Origin: Kiritimatiellia bacterium
GTDB taxonomy: Bacteria; Verrucomicrobiota; Kiritimatiellia; JAQICX01
DNA: 45,818 bases
Direction: 5' to 3'
NCBI GenBank assembly: GCA_027858345.1
Contig: JAQICX010000018.1
Span: 1 to 45,818 of the forward strand
The first letter of the stretch is position 1; each line of letters begins with the position of its first letter. Shown in pieces: positions 8,101 through 17,245 of this stretch. The translations under genes and the position numbers were made by a program. The notes under the pieces were generated by a model, which was not told the origin of the DNA, made no database searches, and saw only the letters and a list, made by a program, of their open reading frames with translations.

Positions 8101-8217
8101 TTTGTTTAGACCAACAAAATCAGCAAATGAGAGCTAATTTTTTTGTGGTTTCATTCTTCGCTTTGCAAACTTCGCAGGACACAGTTGGGTGATAAAGTTG
8201 AAAATTATATTTAAAAA

Positions 8218-8353
8218 GGCGGGGTGAAGCACCCCGACCCTACAAAACACCTGCGAATCAACCTTTTAGCTTTGGTTGCAGCATCCGCAACTTTCTTGTC
8301 ACGCCGTAGTCTGGAACAGCGAAGGAGGAAGGATCGGGGTCCGTGACCCCGCC
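8218..8353. repeat. REP-like variant modules
   Basis: GGGGTGAAGCACCCC followed by CCCTACA (8218-8244) is another GTAG-headed hairpin with a different body. A CGGGGTCCGTGACCCCG hairpin is at 8335-8351. Between them is the GCCGTAGTC...GCGAAGGAGG module. No gene is visible in 7926-8471. Confidence 0.55.
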
Positions 8354-8421
8354 AAAAAGTGTGTTCAACCGGAAAAATCGTGGAAACAAACTATTAATCC
8401 AAAAAAGGATTGATATTTTTG

Positions 8422-8450
8422 TTGGAAGATAATATCATTACCTATATATT
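8422..8450 (+). promoter_or_regulatory. Putative sigma70 promoter of the purine nucleoside phosphorylase gene
   Basis: TTGGAA (8422-8427), a 17-bp spacer and TATATT (8445-8450) lie 21 bp before the start codon. An AAAGGGAAA ribosome site follows at about 8461-8469. Confidence 0.5.
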
Positions 8451-8471
8451 TTAATTAACAAAAGGGAAATA

Positions 8472-9287
8472 ATGAATTGTATAAACAGTGAGATAATGGA
8501 GGAAATCACAAATCCTTTTCCAGGAGAAGAAATCGTTTGTGCAACAGTGCTTGGTTCTGGTTGGGGTGAAGCAATTGAAAACTTTAATATTATTCAAAAG
8601 ATTGATTATTCAGACATTCCCCTACTTGGTCAGACAACTGTCATAGGTCATGCCGGCAGCCTGCTGCTGATTGAGCATGAAGGACGCAAATTTATTGTAT
8701 TCCAAGGGCGTCGTCACTTTTATGAAAACAAGGGCTGGTTACCAGTACTTGTCCCGGTCCTTATGTGCATCAAAATGGGCATTAAAAATATACTTTTAAC
8801 AAATGCTGGTGGTGGATTATCAGAAAATATGTCGCCAAGCGATGTAATGGTTATATCTGACCATATAAACATGATGGGCTGCAATCCTTTGATGATGATT
8901 GATTTGCCAGACATTTTTCCAATGTTTTCCGATCAAAGCTATATATATTGCAAAGAGCTTCAAAATAAACTTTTTGTTTCGGCAGTTAAAGCTGATTTAC
9001 AAGTTCATAAAGGTGTTTATCTTGCTGTAACAGGTCCGACATTTGAAACACCAGCAGAAATTCGAGCATACAAAACAATGGGTGCAAGTGCAGTGGGCAT
9101 GTCGACAGTTCCAACAGCAATGGTGGCAAATGCAGCGGGATTGAAAGTTGCCGGGATGACATGTATATCAAATCTTGGAGCAGGACTATCTCCAAACGCT
9201 CTGACTCATGAAGAAGTTTCAGAAAATGTGGGGGCAGTCATCCCAAAGATGGCTAAGATGCTCGGGAACTTCTGGGCGGGGGTTTAG
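8472..9287 (+). CDS. punA: Purine nucleoside phosphorylase (trimeric, PunA type)
   Basis: The 271-residue enzyme phosphorolyses inosine and guanosine to base plus ribose 1-phosphate in purine salvage. Recognised motifs are the phosphate loop V-L-G-S-G-W-G near residues 26-32, G-R-R-H-F-Y-E (about 79-85), G-P-T-F-E-T-P-A-E (about 189-197) and G-M-S-T-V-P. The base-contacting Asn is in S-N-L-G. It stands alone behind its own promoter. The TAG stop codon forms the first bases of a perfect hairpin (9286-9306). Length is normal for the family. Confidence 0.93.
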   Translation: MNCINSEIMEEITNPFPGEEIVCATVLGSGWGEAIENFNIIQKIDYSDIPLLGQTTVIGHAGSLLLIEHEGRKFIVFQGRRHFYENKGWLPVLVPVLMCIKMGIKNILLTNAGGGLSENMSPSDVMVISDHINMMGCNPLMMIDLPDIFPMFSDQSYIYCKELQNKLFVSAVKADLQVHKGVYLAVTGPTFETPAEIRAYKTMGASAVGMSTVPTAMVANAAGLKVAGMTCISNLGAGLSPNALTHEEVSENVGAVIPKMAKMLGNFWAGV

Positions 9288-9413
9288 CATTCGCAGAGCG
9301 AATGCTTAGATTAAGGTAAAGATTAAGATGCTGAGAACGTCCAACATCGAACATTCAACATCCAATATTGAATGAACAAAAAGATCAGACGGATCGGTCC
9401 GTTCAGACAGATG
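9286..9413. repeat. Stop-overlapping hairpin followed by hexamer, heptamer and nonamer tracts
   Basis: AGCATTCGC-AGA-GCGAATGCT (9286-9306) starts within the punA stop codon. Then come an AAGRTN hexamer tract (9307-9330), five heptamers of the NNYCAAC class (9339-9373) and three nonamers such as AGATCAGAC (9382-9413). All three period classes occur side by side. Confidence 0.7.
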
Positions 9414-9417
9414 TTTT

Positions 9418-9545
9418 TCCGAGCCGGGGCGACTCGGCTTCCGCCTTCGCCGTTCCGGACTGCGGCGCGACAGGTGCGAGGTGACCTCCTCCCGCAGTAC
9501 GGGACTATCCCGCAAGGCGTGGATAGCCGGGGAGGAGTTTTGGCG
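9418..9545. repeat. Composite palindromic repeat
   Basis: The block contains CCGAGCCGGGGCGACTCGG-like and GGCGCGACAGG segments, then GGTGACCTCCTCCCGC...GGGGAGGAGTTTTGGCG, related to 127-182 and 45525-45580. No coding potential is evident. Confidence 0.5.
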
Positions 9546-9591
9546 AACTAAGTAGTTTGTTTGTAAAGAACAATTTCATTAGGAAAACAAA

Positions 9592-10842
9592 GTGGATATA
9601 AAATTTGACATTTTAAGATTTGAGGGAGGCGATGCGGCACAGGGTGTAATAGAAATTCTTCAATCACATGGATATATTGCATACCTAGCCGGTGGATGTG
9701 TCCGAGATATGCTTCTAAACAAAATTCCAAAGGATTTTGATATTGCCACAAATTGTCTGCCAAGTGAATCAGCAAAAATCTTTGAACATGCCAAAGAAGT
9801 AGGAAAATCGTTTGGTGTCATGCTCATCAAAAACATGGGACATTACTTTGAATTGGCCACTTTCCGAGAAGACTTTGACTATAAAGATGGCAGACGACCT
9901 GAAAAGGTCTCGTTTTCAGATCCTCTTCATGACTCTCAGCGTAGAGATTTCACAATAAACTCAATGTTCTATGATCCAATTGCTTCTGAATTGTTTGACT
10001 ACAACAATGGCATTGATGATTTAAAACTTAAGTTGGTTAGGTTCGTCGGCAATGCTGAAAAAAGAATTACTGAAGATCATCTTCGAATGCTGCGAGCAAT
10101 AAGATTTGAAAGCATTCTAAATTTTACCCTTGAAGAACAAACTGAAAAAGCTATCAAAAAAAACTGTGAATTAATTCAAAAACTTAGTCCTGAGAGAATA
10201 AGGGATGAATTTTCAAGAATAATGTGCGAATCGGTCCACCCCGGCGATGCACTCAAAAGATTGAACAACTTGGGCTTGCTTGAAAACATCTTGCCTTTTT
10301 TCTCTGAGTTTGACACAGATACAATGAACATGATTTATGACATGATGAATTATGTCGGCAGCGATTTATGTTTTGAACTTGCAATGGCAATCATTTTACA
10401 GTTTGCCATTAAGGATAACAACATTTCAACAAAGAAATTGAAGCATTTGAAGCTATCCACCATCCAGAAAGATACAATTCGCAATGTTTTGACAAATATT
10501 CATAAGTTTGACAATTTTTATAATTTACCTACATATCAAAAAAAGCTATTATTTAGCAGTGATTTTTTTGGTAAATCGTTCAAACTTTTAGAACTGCGTT
10601 TTCAATTTGATTTGGCAGAACAAATAAACTTTGATGAACTTCAAGCATATCACAAACTAAACAAAGGTTTTGAGCTACCTGCCCCACTGATTACAGGAAA
10701 AGATCTGATATCAAAAGGAATAAATCCATGTAAAAGATTTGGTGAACTTTTAGACAAGGTATATAAGGCACAGCTGAATGAACAGATACACACAAGATAT
10801 GATGCACTTAAATTATTGGATCGGATGTTAAATGACGAATAA
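9592..10842 (+). CDS. CCA tRNA nucleotidyltransferase / poly(A) polymerase family protein
   Basis: The 416-residue class II nucleotidyltransferase has L-A-G-G-C-V-R-D-M-L-L near residues 31-41, followed by the metal-binding D-F-D-I-A-T-N. R-R-D-F-T-I-N-S-M-F-Y-D-P is near residues 112-124 and the R-A-I-R-F head region follows. It either adds CCA to tRNA 3' ends or polyadenylates RNA; sequence alone does not separate CCA-adding from A-adding enzymes. GTG at 9592 is the start, with AGGA 7 bp upstream. The last 11 bp overlap the atpA-like gene, so the two are translationally coupled, an unusual pairing. Confidence 0.9.
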   Translation: MDIKFDILRFEGGDAAQGVIEILQSHGYIAYLAGGCVRDMLLNKIPKDFDIATNCLPSESAKIFEHAKEVGKSFGVMLIKNMGHYFELATFREDFDYKDGRRPEKVSFSDPLHDSQRRDFTINSMFYDPIASELFDYNNGIDDLKLKLVRFVGNAEKRITEDHLRMLRAIRFESILNFTLEEQTEKAIKKNCELIQKLSPERIRDEFSRIMCESVHPGDALKRLNNLGLLENILPFFSEFDTDTMNMIYDMMNYVGSDLCFELAMAIILQFAIKDNNISTKKLKHLKLSTIQKDTIRNVLTNIHKFDNFYNLPTYQKKLLFSSDFFGKSFKLLELRFQFDLAEQINFDELQAYHKLNKGFELPAPLITGKDLISKGINPCKRFGELLDKVYKAQLNEQIHTRYDALKLLDRMLNDE

Positions 10843-12445
10843 GAGAATTGATATAGACAACCTAAAAGATATTCTAAATAAGAATGCAGAACAATTTCAA
10901 GTGCATACAGACATATCCGAAACGGGGATTGTTGCCGAAGCAGGTGACGGAATTGCCCACATTACAGGCTTAACAAATGTGATGTCGGAAGAGATGTTGA
11001 TTTTCAATGATGACATATATGGACTAGCCATGAACCTTGAACGCAACAGCGTTGGAGCAATCATCATCGGAGACTATACAAAAGTTCAACAGGGTGACAT
11101 AGTAAGAAGAACCTCAAAGGTTATACAAGTTCCCGTTGGAAAAGAGTTACTTGGCCGCGTAGTCAACTCCCTTGGCGAGCCAATTGATGGACGTGGACCA
11201 ATCAACGCAAAAGAATTTCGTAAAATTGAAATGCCTGCGCCTGGCATCGTTGATAGACAACCAGTTTGCGAACCAATGCAGACTGGACTAAAAAGTATTG
11301 ATGCAATGACCCCTATTGGACGTGGACAAAGGGAACTGATTGTTGGCGATAGACAAACCGGCAAAACATCAGTAGCAATTGATGCAATCATAAATCAGAA
11401 AGCAGGCGATGTATATTGTGTCTATGTTGCCATTTCTCAAAAAATGTCAACTGTCCGAAATCTAATAACGCTGCTTGAACAAAAAAAGGTTTTGCATAAC
11501 TGCATAATAGTTGCTGCAACCGCAAGTGATCCAGCCCCTTCAAGATATATTGCACCATTTTCTGCCTGCACAATGGCTGAACACTTTAGAAACAACGGCG
11601 AGCACGCACTTATAGTGTATGATGATTTATACAAGCATGCGGTTGCATATCGAGAAATATCACTTTTGCTTAAAAGACCTCCGGGACGTGAAGCATTTCC
11701 TGGCGACATTTTTTATCTTCATAGCAGATTGCTTGAACGGGCCTGCAAGCTTTCAAAGGAAAATGGTGGTGGTTCATTAACAGCACTGCCAATTGTTGAA
11801 ACACAGCAAGGCGATTACTCTGCATATGTGCCAACAAATCTTGTGTCCATCACAGATGGTCAGATTTATCTTGATACCGACCTTTTCCATCAAGGTTTCA
11901 GACCAGCTGTGAATGTTGGTTTGAGTGTATCCCGTGTTGGTGGCAAAGCCCAGCTGTCTGCAATGAAAAAGGTTGCTTTGAAGTTGCGTATGGATCTTGC
12001 ACAATATCGAGAAATGGCATCATTTGCACAGCTGACAACCGATCTGGACGCAGCAACTACCCAACAGTTGCATCGAGGAGAAAGATTGGTTGAAATTCTT
12101 AAACAACCACAGAATAATCCCCTGCCAGTTGAAACTGAAATTTTCACAATCTGGTTGGCAATTAATGGTCATCTTGATGATATTCCGCTGTGCGATGTGT
12201 CCAGGTTTACTGAAGAGTGGATGAAACTTCTGCTTAGTGGATTTGCACAAATACCCAAAAATGTTATTAAGAGTGGTGAATTGAGCGAGGATGATGTAAA
12301 AGTGCTTAATGAATGCGTTGAACAGGCTAAACAAATTTTTATTCCAAGTGGCGAAGTTGAAAGCATCGCTCCTGAGAGAATTGTTCCTGCAGATGAGACA
12401 AGCAGTGCAAACATGCCAAAAACTGCCCTCACGGCAGCGAAATAA
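10832..12445 (+). CDS. atpA: F-type ATP synthase alpha subunit, stand-alone gene
   Basis: The 537-residue protein matches F1 alpha throughout: beta-barrel domain with G-I-V-A-E-A-G-D-G-I-A, P-loop G172-D-R-Q-T-G-K-T179, and the arginine finger in G-L-S-V-S-R368-V-G. Alpha subunits bind nucleotide at non-catalytic sites and complete the catalytic site of beta. Length is about 30 residues above usual because of a Pro/Ala/Thr-rich tail after residue 505. No other atp gene is in the window; neighbours are a nucleotidyltransferase and recD2. Either the ATP synthase operon is split in this lineage or this is an extra, possibly specialised, copy. A heptamer tract begins 15 bp after the stop. Confidence 0.9.
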   Translation: MTNKRIDIDNLKDILNKNAEQFQVHTDISETGIVAEAGDGIAHITGLTNVMSEEMLIFNDDIYGLAMNLERNSVGAIIIGDYTKVQQGDIVRRTSKVIQVPVGKELLGRVVNSLGEPIDGRGPINAKEFRKIEMPAPGIVDRQPVCEPMQTGLKSIDAMTPIGRGQRELIVGDRQTGKTSVAIDAIINQKAGDVYCVYVAISQKMSTVRNLITLLEQKKVLHNCIIVAATASDPAPSRYIAPFSACTMAEHFRNNGEHALIVYDDLYKHAVAYREISLLLKRPPGREAFPGDIFYLHSRLLERACKLSKENGGGSLTALPIVETQQGDYSAYVPTNLVSITDGQIYLDTDLFHQGFRPAVNVGLSVSRVGGKAQLSAMKKVALKLRMDLAQYREMASFAQLTTDLDAATTQQLHRGERLVEILKQPQNNPLPVETEIFTIWLAINGHLDDIPLCDVSRFTEEWMKLLLSGFAQIPKNVIKSGELSEDDVKVLNECVEQAKQIFIPSGEVESIAPERIVPADETSSANMPKTALTAAK

Positions 12446-12459
12446 TTCAATTAAAAAAT

Positions 12460-12569
12460 AAGAATTAAGAATTAAGAATTGAAAAATAGGACAGATTGGA
12501 CTGATCCGACAGATGTTTTTTCTGAACTAACTAATAATCCAACTAACCAACAATCTAACGAACTAAAAC
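12460..12569. repeat. Heptamer, nonamer and octamer tracts between atpA and recD2
   Basis: Three exact AAGAATT heptamers are at 12460-12480. Three nonamers (GGACAGATT type) are at 12489-12515. Five octamers (AACTAACT, AACTAACC type) at 12525-12564 run through AAAAC to the recD2 ATG at 12570. No Shine-Dalgarno sequence is visible within the octamer tract. Confidence 0.75.
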
Positions 12570-14801
12570 ATGACCGATGAGAATGAACAAGAATTTGATA
12601 CTAACCTTGGCGAACAAGACAACTCAATAACGGGTGTTATTGAAAGAATAGTCTATCACTCTGAAGATACTGGATATTCAATATGTCTGGTTGATACAGG
12701 GCGAAAAAGCACCCCAATTGCCACTGTTGTCGGATATTGTCCTGATGTACAAAATGGAGAAACAATAAAAGCTTCAGGTGTCTGGACAAGACACCCACGT
12801 CACGGAAAACAGTTCAAAGCTGACGTTTTTGCATGCGTGCTTCCATCATCAAAAGAGGGTATCAGAAGATTTCTTTCAAACAAAATTATGGAAGGAATTG
12901 GCGAAAAGACAATTGATAAAGTCTTAGACAAGTTTGGTCTTAGTGCTCTAAACATACTCAATGAAGAACCAAACAGATATCTTGAGATTGAAGGAATTGG
13001 CAAATCAAGGCTTACAAGGATTATTGAGTCATGGGATAACAACAAACAATCCAGAGATGCCCTGCTCTTTATTAGCAACTACGGCATTGGAGCTACACTT
13101 GCCTCAAAGATTTACAAACAATACGGGGTAGACACTGTAGAAGTGATATCAAAGAACCCATACAGACTTTATGATGACATAAAGGGTATTGGTTTTCGAA
13201 AGGCTGATGAGATTGCTCTTCATATGGGATTCGAACGCACCTCGTTAAAACGAATAACTGCCGGCATTATATACGTTATAAAAGAAACGGCTGCTGACGG
13301 CAATTGCTATATCGATGAAAATGACCTTATCATGTCTGCAAATGATGTTCTGGGAATTTCGTCCACAAACACAAAGGAAGCACTTGAAGATCTTCTTGCT
13401 GCAAGACAAATCATTGCCGATGGTCAGAAGATATATATTGCTCATCTATTTTATACCGAGAAACATGTTGCAGCAAAACTCAATGGACTACTCAATGCAG
13501 AATCATCATTCACAATAGATAATTTAGAAGAAATTGTTAAAGATGCTGAAGAGACGAGTAAAATTCAACTGGCTGACATGCAGATTCAGGCAATTGAAAT
13601 GGCTCTCAAATCTAAAGTATCAATAATCACCGGTGGTCCAGGCGTGGGGAAAACAACAATCATCAAAACTCTAGTTCAGACCTTTTTGAAGCACGATCTA
13701 AAAGTTCTGCTTGCTGCCCCCACCGGCAGAGCTGCCAAACGTATGGAAGAATCCACAAGGCATAAGGCAAAGACTTTGCATAGGTTGCTTATCTATGATC
13801 CAAAGACCAACACGTTTCAAAAAAACAAGTATGATCCATTGGAATGCAACGTCCTTATTGTTGATGAAGCCTCAATGATTGATATCAATATGATGAACTC
13901 AATTCTTGATGCAATTGAGACGGATACAACACTGCTGCTTGTAGGTGACATAGATCAGCTACCAAGTATTGGTCCAGGCAATGTGTTAAGAGATATTATC
14001 TTTTCAGGCAAAATACCATATACTGCTTTAGATGTAATTTTCAGACAGGGCAAAGGAAGTAACATTGTTGAAAATGCTCATCACATCAATAATGGTGAAA
14101 AACTGTCAATCAACAACAGTGATGAATTTAGCGATTTCTTCTTCTTTCGCGAAAAGAATACAGACAAATTAATTGACCTAATGGTTGAATTAGTTTCTAA
14201 ACGTGTGCCAAACTTCTTCAAATTTGATAAGATGAAGGATATACAGATTTTATCTCCTATGCGAAAAAACCGCCTCGGAGCTGACAACCTTAACCAAGTT
14301 GTGCAGGAAGTCTTGAATCCCAGTGATCCAGATAAACCAGCTGTGAAACATATGGGTAGAGAGTTTAGGATGGATGATCGGGTAATGCAGCTTACGAACA
14401 ATTATGACAAAGATGTGTTTAATGGTGACATTGGATTTATTATAGACATAGTAAAACAAAAGATATGTGTGAACTTTGATGGACGCGACGTGTGGTATGA
14501 GCGAGAAGAGCTTGATGACTTAACTCATGCATATGTTTCATCAATACATAAATCACAGGGTTCAGAATATCCGGCAGTAATAATACTTCTGCACAAAGCA
14601 CACTACCGAATGCTTCAACGCAATCTCATTTATACTGCCGTAACCCGTGGTAGGCAATTGGTGATCATCATTGGCGACCCAAGTGCGGTTAATATGGCAA
14701 TCTCAAACAATCAGATTCAAGATAGAAAAACCACTCTTCAAAAACGAATCTTCGAGTTTGAGGACACCTCCCCAGAAGCCTGCAAATGGCTTTCCTTCTA
14801 A
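12570..14801 (+). CDS. recD2: RecD2-type ATP-dependent DNA helicase
   Basis: The 743-residue superfamily 1B 5'-3' helicase acts in DNA repair and replication-fork maintenance without RecBC. The N-terminal part has an OB-like segment and helix-hairpin-helix repeats (I-E-G-I-G-K-S near residues 141-147). The P-loop G-G-P-G-V-G-K-T-T is near 353-361, Walker B L-I-V-D-E-A-S near 429-435, and the C-terminal motif Y-T-A-V-T-R-G near 689. Length is normal for RecD2. An octamer repeat tract occupies the expected ribosome-binding region, so initiation may depend on A-richness rather than a Shine-Dalgarno site. Confidence 0.94.
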   Translation: MTDENEQEFDTNLGEQDNSITGVIERIVYHSEDTGYSICLVDTGRKSTPIATVVGYCPDVQNGETIKASGVWTRHPRHGKQFKADVFACVLPSSKEGIRRFLSNKIMEGIGEKTIDKVLDKFGLSALNILNEEPNRYLEIEGIGKSRLTRIIESWDNNKQSRDALLFISNYGIGATLASKIYKQYGVDTVEVISKNPYRLYDDIKGIGFRKADEIALHMGFERTSLKRITAGIIYVIKETAADGNCYIDENDLIMSANDVLGISSTNTKEALEDLLAARQIIADGQKIYIAHLFYTEKHVAAKLNGLLNAESSFTIDNLEEIVKDAEETSKIQLADMQIQAIEMALKSKVSIITGGPGVGKTTIIKTLVQTFLKHDLKVLLAAPTGRAAKRMEESTRHKAKTLHRLLIYDPKTNTFQKNKYDPLECNVLIVDEASMIDINMMNSILDAIETDTTLLLVGDIDQLPSIGPGNVLRDIIFSGKIPYTALDVIFRQGKGSNIVENAHHINNGEKLSINNSDEFSDFFFFREKNTDKLIDLMVELVSKRVPNFFKFDKMKDIQILSPMRKNRLGADNLNQVVQEVLNPSDPDKPAVKHMGREFRMDDRVMQLTNNYDKDVFNGDIGFIIDIVKQKICVNFDGRDVWYEREELDDLTHAYVSSIHKSQGSEYPAVIILLHKAHYRMLQRNLIYTAVTRGRQLVIIIGDPSAVNMAISNNQIQDRKTTLQKRIFEFEDTSPEACKWLSF

Positions 14802-14885
14802 AGCCCAGGAAAGAGTTTCTAGCCACGGATGAACCTAGGGCGGGCTAGCCGCCTGTCTGCGTGAGTACACGAACAGGCAACCAAA

Positions 14886-14920
14886 GCTGGCGGAGCCAGC
14901 AGATTAAGGTTAAGATAAAG
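14886..14920. repeat. GCTGGC hairpin plus hexamer tract
   Basis: GCTGGC-GGA-GCCAGC (14886-14900) is followed by AAGRTN hexamers (14901-14920), the same module order as at the sulfatase gene end. It is about 85 bp beyond the recD2 stop. Confidence 0.65.
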
Positions 14921-14935
14921 AGCAGACTGTCGTCA

Positions 14936-15026
14936 GCTGAATTAAGGAATGGCAGAGCCATTGTTTATTTCGTAGGGCGTTGTTGCCAATCATGGCTCCA
15001 CGGGGGCAAGCCCCGAGGTGACCTCA
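14936..15026. repeat. 90-bp dispersed repeat, copy 1
   Basis: Near-identical to the reverse complement of 45728-45818. It contains the palindrome AATGGCAGAGCCATT and the GGGGGCAAGCCCC hairpin. A CGCCTGTCTGCGTGAGTACA segment at 14850-14878 is inverted at 28431-28465. Confidence 0.7.
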
Positions 15027-15096
15027 ACAAGAGAGAATATCGACCGTGTCCTGCATAGCTTAAAAAGCGAAGCGGGATGGTTCCAAACTCTTTTTT

Positions 15097-15126
15097 CTTC
15101 ATCCGTGTTTATCAGTGTTAATCTGT
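15097..15126. repeat. Decamer tract (ATCNGTGTT type)
   Basis: Three 10-bp units (CTTCATCCGT, GTTTATCAGT, GTTAATCTGT) lie 40 bp before the hldD promoter. A looser relative is near 28360-28415. Confidence 0.55.
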
Positions 15127-15165
15127 GGCTAAAAACTCTTCTTTTTTGCTGGAAAAATATAGGGC

Positions 15166-15194
15166 TTGAAAATTGGCTGGGCTTAATATATAAT
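15166..15194 (+). promoter_or_regulatory. Strong sigma70-like promoter for hldD-tsaD-mgtE
   Basis: TTGAAA (15166-15171), an exact 17-bp spacer and the perfect -10 TATAAT (15189-15194). It lies just past the repeat island and 39 bp before hldD, whose AGGAG-type ribosome site is at about 15223. Confidence 0.65.
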
Positions 15195-15233
15195 AACAAA
15201 ATAATATAAAATTTCAGAAAATAGGAGTTTAGG

Positions 15234-16196
15234 ATGCAAACAATAGTCACCGGTGGTGCAGGATTTATAGGCAGGAACTTAGTGGCCAGACTAAATGAAA
15301 AAGGTAATGACAACATTATTATTGTCGACAACCTTGGTAGTTCCGAAAAGTGGAAGAACCTTGTTGGACTAAAATTTGATGACTACATTGACAAAAAAGA
15401 TTTTATCGAGCTAGTTGACAAAGGAGCTTTTGGAGACATTGACGCGGTTTTTCATCTTGGAGCATGCAGTGCCACAACAGAACGAGATGCCAATTATCTA
15501 ATGTCAAATAATTTTCACTATACAAGAACACTTTGTAATTGGGCATTGTGGAACGATATCAAATTCATATACGCATCAAGTGCAGCAACATACGGCGATG
15601 GAAACCAGGGATACGATGATGATATGGCAAAAATGCAAGAGCTGATTCCTCTGAATATGTATGGCTACTCAAAGCACCTGTTTGATTTAACTGCAATGAA
15701 AAATGGCTGGTTTGACAAAATTGCAGGATTAAAATATTTTAATGTTTATGGACCACACGAAAGTCATAAAGGCGATATGCGCTCTCTGATTAACAAATCA
15801 TATCCAATTATCAAAGAAACCAGAAAGGTTAAACTTTTCAAGTCGCACCACCCTGATTATGCTGACGGCGAACAACTGCGTGATTTTGTTTATGTTAAAG
15901 ATGCAGTTGAAGAAACAATCAACTTTTATGAGAACATGGATGTTTCAGGTTTGTTTAACTGTGGAACCGGCACTGCAAGAAGCTGGAACGACCTTATTAA
16001 AGCACTCTTCAGTGCAATGAATATTGACCCTGATATCGAATATGTTGATATGCCAGAGGCTCTTAAAGGCAAGTATCAGTACTTCACGGAGGCCAATATG
16101 TCAAAAATACGAGCAACTGGTTTTAACCACAAATTTATGTCAATAGAAGATGGCGTAAAAGATTACGTAAACACATATCTTAGCAAAGAATATTGA
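15234..16196 (+). CDS. hldD: ADP-L-glycero-D-manno-heptose 6-epimerase
   Basis: The 320-residue short-chain dehydrogenase makes the ADP-L-glycero-heptose used in the LPS inner core. The NAD(P)-binding motif V-T-G-G-A-G-F-I-G is at residues 5-13 and the catalytic pair is Y143-G-Y-S-K147. The segment F-H-L-G-A-C-S-A-T-T-E is characteristic of HldD. Its presence implies an outer membrane with heptose-containing LPS. It begins a plus-strand run in which tsaD follows after 2 bp and mgtE 9 bp later, all likely driven by the promoter at 15166. Other heptose-pathway genes are not in the window. Confidence 0.93.
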   Translation: MQTIVTGGAGFIGRNLVARLNEKGNDNIIIVDNLGSSEKWKNLVGLKFDDYIDKKDFIELVDKGAFGDIDAVFHLGACSATTERDANYLMSNNFHYTRTLCNWALWNDIKFIYASSAATYGDGNQGYDDDMAKMQELIPLNMYGYSKHLFDLTAMKNGWFDKIAGLKYFNVYGPHESHKGDMRSLINKSYPIIKETRKVKLFKSHHPDYADGEQLRDFVYVKDAVEETINFYENMDVSGLFNCGTGTARSWNDLIKALFSAMNIDPDIEYVDMPEALKGKYQYFTEANMSKIRATGFNHKFMSIEDGVKDYVNTYLSKEY

Positions 16197-16198
16197 TT

Positions 16199-17236
16199 AT
16201 GAAAGTTTTTGCAATTGAAAGTTCATGCGATGAGACATCGGCAGCAATTGTTGATTCAACAGGCAAAGTATATGCCAATGTTGTTAATTCGCAAATAGAT
16301 ATACATCGACCATATGGTGGTGTTGTGCCTGAAATTGCATCGCGAGCGCATGTTAGGAACATTCAGCCTGTGATTATTAAGACTCTTGAAGCTGCAGATT
16401 CATCATTTGATGCTATTGATGCTATTGCGGTCACCTATGGTCCGGGTTTAGCATCGTCACTTCTCATTGGTCTATCGGCAGCAAAATCACTTGCAATGAG
16501 TTTAGACAAACCACTTATAGGGATAAATCATCTCAAGGCACATATTTACTCGGTATTTTTGGATAATGATTTAAGTTTTGAACAGATGTGTCCATTCTTA
16601 GCTCTTGTTGTATCAGGAGGACACACAAGCATTGTGGAAGTTGAAAGTCTAACGTCGTACAAACTTTTGGGTCAGACCATTGATGATGCAGCTGGAGAAG
16701 CTTTTGATAAGGCAGCAAACTTACTTGATTTGGGGTACCCCGGCGGACCAACAATAGATAAACTTGCAAGAAGTGGTAATAGTAAATATGTGAAATTTCC
16801 AAAATGCAGGCCATCTGAAACCAGCATGAATCTTAATGGGTTAGATCCTAAACTATGTTTTAGTTTCAGTGGTTTGAAGACAGCACTGATGTATTACTTG
16901 AAGAAGAATCCTCTTAATGGAACCGAGCAAGAGGTTTGTGATATTGCAGCAAGTTACCAGGAAGCAATTGTCAGTGCACTTGAAAGCAGATGCGAAATTG
17001 CTTTAAAAGCAAAGACGTATAAAGCCTTTGCAATTGGTGGCGGGGTCTCATTAAACAGTGCACTTAGAGAACAAATGACAAAAATGGCAGAACGCAACAG
17101 CAAGCCAATTCTACTTGCACAACCAAAATACTGTGGCGATAATGCTGCAATGATTGCCGGACTGGCAGCAGCTGGTGCAGGAATAGTTACCGATGAAAAC
17201 ACAACAATTGATGCCACACCATCACTGGCAATATAA
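16199..17236 (+). CDS. tsaD: tRNA N6-adenosine threonylcarbamoyltransferase TsaD
   Basis: TsaD transfers threonylcarbamoyl to A37 of ANN-decoding tRNAs together with TsaB and TsaE. The protein opens with M-K-V-F-A-I-E-S-S-C-D-E-T-S. The metal-binding H-L-K-A-H is near residues 110-114, and G-G-G-V-S-L-N-S is near 279-286. I chose ATG 16199 because the conserved N-terminus begins there; an in-frame TTG at 16193 overlaps the hldD stop and would add two residues. Length is about 345 residues, normal for the family. It is in an operon with hldD and mgtE. Confidence 0.95.
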   Translation: MKVFAIESSCDETSAAIVDSTGKVYANVVNSQIDIHRPYGGVVPEIASRAHVRNIQPVIIKTLEAADSSFDAIDAIAVTYGPGLASSLLIGLSAAKSLAMSLDKPLIGINHLKAHIYSVFLDNDLSFEQMCPFLALVVSGGHTSIVEVESLTSYKLLGQTIDDAAGEAFDKAANLLDLGYPGGPTIDKLARSGNSKYVKFPKCRPSETSMNLNGLDPKLCFSFSGLKTALMYYLKKNPLNGTEQEVCDIAASYQEAIVSALESRCEIALKAKTYKAFAIGGGVSLNSALREQMTKMAERNSKPILLAQPKYCGDNAAMIAGLAAAGAGIVTDENTTIDATPSLAI

Positions 17237-17245
17237 AGGACAAAT

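Noticed and set aside
17237-17245. Mg2+-sensing riboswitch before mgtE
   Set aside because: The gap to tsaD is only 9 bp, too short for a riboswitch.
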